Origin: a gamma proteobacterium symbiont of Bathyaustriella thionipta
Lineage (GTDB): Bacteria; Pseudomonadota; Gammaproteobacteria; Chromatiales; Chromatiaceae
Reading direction: 5' to 3'
Assembly (NCBI GenBank): GCA_025656895.1
Contig: JAHXHF010000372.1
Span: 1-17,336 of the forward strand
DNA length: 17,336 nt
The stretch's first letter is position 1, and every line of letters begins with the position of its first letter. The notes under the pieces are model-generated. The model was not told where the DNA came from, made no database searches, and was given only the letters and a program-made list of their open reading frames with translations. Made by a program: the position numbers and the translations under genes. Positions 16,007 to 17,336 of this stretch are shown one piece after another.

Positions 16007-16759
16007 TTAGCGCGCTGCGCGACAAATGGCCAGAAAGTCATCGGCCATTAATGAAGCACCGCCAATCAGGCCACCATCAATATCAGTCTGGCCGAATAAT
16101 TCTTCCGCATTACTGCCTTTGACACTACCACCGTAAAGAATGCGTACACCTTCGGCTACATCGGCATTCAGTTCCGCCAGCTTTTGGCGAATAAATGCAT
16201 GCACTTCCTGAGCCTGCGCTGAAGAAGCCGTTTTACCGGTACCAATAGCCCACACCGGCTCATAGGCAATAATGCAATCGGCCAGGGCTTCAATGCCATC
16301 CAGCTCGATAACCGCATCCAGCTGGCGTGAAACCACACTTTCGGTTTCATTGGCTTCACGTTCCTGCAGAGTTTCACCAATACACAGAATGGGAATCAAA
16401 CCTGCGGCACTTGCTACCGAAAATTTACGCGCCACCAATGCATCATCTTCTCCATGCAGAGTGCGACGCTCAGAGTGACCAACCAGGGTATAACGACAAG
16501 CGAAATCCTGCAGCATGGCCGTAGAAATCTCACCCGTGAATGCCCCCGATGCTTGCGTGGAAACATCCTGACCGCCACAGCCAATTGCGCTGCCCTCAAG
16601 CTGCTGCTGCACATCCGCGATATAGATAGCGGGTGGACACACCGCCACTTCTGCCACGCTCACATCAGCCATGCCGGCTTTTATACCGTCCAGCAAAGTA
16701 CGCACGCTGTCACGCGAGCCATTCATTTTCCAATTACCAGCAACAAAGGGTTTACGCAT
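16007..16759 (-). CDS. tpiA: Triosephosphate isomerase
   Basis: This enzyme interconverts dihydroxyacetone phosphate and glyceraldehyde-3-phosphate in glycolysis and gluconeogenesis (cytoplasm, homodimer). Numbered from the chosen start (MRKPFVAGNWKMNG, 250 residues, the normal length), it has catalytic Lys11, His95 in LVGHSERR and Glu167 in the AYEPVWAIGTGKTAS motif, which includes the flexible lid. The phosphate-binding motifs are LYGGSVKGSN and DGGLIGGASL. The frame stays open upstream to a GTG seven codons earlier, but an AGGAG Shine-Dalgarno sequence lies between the two, so the ATG at 16757-16759 is the start. It is followed by secG after 13 bases, an arrangement common in proteobacteria. 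Confidence 0.97.
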   Translation of the reverse strand: MRKPFVAGNWKMNGSRDSVRTLLDGIKAGMADVSVAEVAVCPPAIYIADVQQQLEGSAIGCGGQDVSTQASGAFTGEISTAMLQDFACRYTLVGHSERRTLHGEDDALVARKFSVASAAGLIPILCIGETLQEREANETESVVSRQLDAVIELDGIEALADCIIAYEPVWAIGTGKTASSAQAQEVHAFIRQKLAELNADVAEGVRILYGGSVKGSNAEELFGQTDIDGGLIGGASLMADDFLAICRAAR

Positions 16760-16841
16760 CTGACGAGTCTCCTGGAGCACAAAAAAATGCGACGAAATCT
16801 GGGCGAGCTAGCTTACAGACCGAAGGCCATTAAAGCAAACA

Positions 16842-16847
16842 ATTCTA
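16842..16847 (-). promoter_or_regulatory. Possible -10 element for tpiA
   Basis: TAGAAT on the minus strand matches TATAAT at 5 of 6 positions and lies about 80 bases before the tpiA start. The best -35-like sequence, TTGCAG at 16868-16873, is 20 bases away, longer than the usual 16-18, so the call is weak. Confidence 0.3.
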
Positions 16848-16983
16848 CCTGATTTAATGTATTTCTGCTGCAACCTCTTCTCTCGGTGGCTCTCTATAGC
16901 TGTCAAAAGACCGAACGGTTCAAAACGATAGCCGCCTGTTTTCTGACGGCAGCATCAGACAAGCCGATATTAAATTTACAAAC

Positions 16984-17004
16984 GGCAAGTCCGAGCACCT
17001 TGCC
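16984..17004. promoter_or_regulatory. Inverted repeat overlapping a -35 box, candidate operator
   Basis: GGCAAG (16984-16989) and CTTGCC (16999-17004) are perfect inverted arms with a 9-base spacer. The right arm covers most of the -35 box of the rightward promoter, so a dimeric repressor bound here could block it. No regulator gene is visible in the window. The repeat could be chance. Confidence 0.3.
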
Positions 17005-17029
17005 AAGACGGGAAACAGCACTCTATAAT
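17000..17029 (+). promoter_or_regulatory. Sigma-70-type promoter reading rightward
   Basis: TTGCCA (17000-17005, 5 of 6) and a perfect TATAAT (17024-17029) are 18 bases apart. Initiation is expected near 17036, which gives a leader of about 125 bases before the ATG at 17161. Confidence 0.6.
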
Positions 17030-17148
17030 ATGTCTGACAGCCGATCGCTTGTTGTATGAACGGCGAAGTAGCACAAAGACCGCTCATCGCAACACTGCAG
17101 AATAATCATCCTTACTGTGTAAATATTCACAAAAAACACTCATGTTTG

Positions 17149-17159
17149 AGGCAAAGCCT
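17149..17159 (+). promoter_or_regulatory. Small hairpin covering the ribosome binding site of the 42-codon frame
   Basis: AGGC, AAA and GCCT form a 4-bp stem with a 3-base loop. The only Shine-Dalgarno candidate for the ATG at 17161, GAGG (17148-17151), is partly inside it. It could dampen translation, but it is short and may be chance. Confidence 0.25.
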
Positions 17160-17160
17160 G

Positions 17161-17289
17161 ATGGCTGAAAAAAAAGAACCCGCATTTGATCCTCTCGATA
17201 TGCACAATTATCGGGTTGAAAAACTTCCGATAAGAGATAAATCCGGTGTAACTACTCAGCGTACTTTATCAAAAATTCCAGCTCACTGA
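17161..17289 (+). CDS. Small hypothetical protein, 42 residues
   Basis: I do not recognise this protein. It starts MAEKKEPAFDPLD and is hydrophilic and charged throughout, with no membrane segment, signal peptide or cysteine. It ends TLSKIPAH, followed by TGA. In favour of a real gene are a good upstream promoter (17000-17029), a GAGG about 9 bases before the ATG, and a strand change from tpiA that leaves the region with its own promoter. Against it are its small size and the small hairpin over the Shine-Dalgarno sequence. An ATG at 17056 in the same frame would give 77 residues but has no Shine-Dalgarno sequence, and the added residues look random. It could be a regulatory small protein or a chance frame. 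Confidence 0.42.
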   Translation: MAEKKEPAFDPLDMHNYRVEKLPIRDKSGVTTQRTLSKIPAH

Positions 17290-17298
17290 GTAAATGCT

Positions 17299-17308
17299 GG
17301 CAATTGCC
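17299..17308. repeat. Short perfect palindrome after the 42-codon frame
   Basis: GGCAATTGCC is a perfect 10-bp palindrome ten bases after the TGA of the small frame. No T-run follows, so it is not a terminator. It may belong to the regulatory region of the next gene beyond the window, or it may be chance. Confidence 0.2.
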
Positions 17309-17336
17309 CTATAAATACCAACGCCAATGCTTCAGA

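Larger units (their letters stand above)
16760..17160. other. Divergent intergenic region between tpiA and the 42-codon frame
   Basis: This stretch of about 400 bases has no convincing gene. It holds the tpiA Shine-Dalgarno sequence and leader (16760-16840), a weak leftward -10 (16842-16847), an isolated TTGACA on the minus strand (16901-16906) without a matching -10, an inverted repeat (16984-17004), a good rightward promoter (17000-17029) and a rightward leader. An open frame begins at an ATG at 17056, but its first 35 codons look non-coding and no Shine-Dalgarno sequence precedes it. Confidence 0.6.

Noticed and set aside
17056..17160. N-terminal 35 codons extending the 42-residue frame to 77 residues
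   Set aside because: No Shine-Dalgarno sequence lies before the ATG at 17056, and the residues do not look like a protein start. The ATG at 17161 has a better site.
1..17336. Mobile elements, CRISPR arrays, toxin-antitoxin or defence genes
   Set aside because: I looked for transposase or integrase motifs, evenly spaced direct repeats and small paired genes and saw none. Only a chance 9-base repeat (CAGGCAATT at 12-20 and 111-119) was noticed.

Overview
The window is a housekeeping region of a proteobacterial chromosome. It is dominated by a complete fourteen-gene nuo operon (nuoA to nuoN, minus strand, 15165 down to 785) encoding the proton-pumping NADH:quinone oxidoreductase, respiratory complex I. 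Separate nuoC and nuoD genes, a NuoG without the N7 cluster ligands, a tpiA-secG-tRNA-Leu block directly upstream of nuoA, and a DUF4124-like secreted protein at the far end all point to a gamma- or betaproteobacterium of intermediate G+C. I favour Gammaproteobacteria but cannot name a genus.

Layout from left to right. Positions 1-202 are non-coding, with small stem-loops and a possible promoter. At 203-703 (+) lies a small exported DUF4124-like coiled-coil protein. It converges on the nuo operon across an 81-bp gap holding a hairpin over the nuoN stop and an A/T palindrome. From 785 to 15165 (-) the nuo genes are packed so tightly that most junctions overlap by 1-10 bases or are separated by fewer than 12; the largest gap is 26 bases, between nuoI and nuoJ. 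Positions 15166-15330 hold the nuo promoter region, with a TTGACA -35 box. At 15331-15368 is a strong intrinsic terminator that closes the upstream unit tpiA-secG-tRNA-Leu(GAG) (16759 down to 15379, minus strand). Positions 16760-17160 are a divergent intergenic region with a weak tpiA promoter candidate and a good rightward promoter, followed by a 42-codon open frame of unknown function (17161-17289).

The genes work together as follows. NuoE, NuoF and NuoG form the NADH-oxidising module (FMN and FeS clusters N3, N1a, N1b, N4, N5). NuoB, NuoC, NuoD and NuoI carry electrons through N6a, N6b and N2 to quinone. NuoA, H, J, K, L, M and N form the proton-pumping membrane arm. All ligands and charged membrane residues that I checked are present, so the enzyme should be functional. 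TpiA (glycolysis), SecG (protein export) and tRNA-Leu are unrelated housekeeping functions in a separate upstream transcription unit.

I found no mobile element, CRISPR array, toxin-antitoxin pair or defence system, and no sign of a novel multi-gene system. The points most worth a second look are the unrecognised 42-aa open frame with its promoter-overlapping inverted repeat, the long acidic SecG tail, and the regulatory punctuation around the tRNA.
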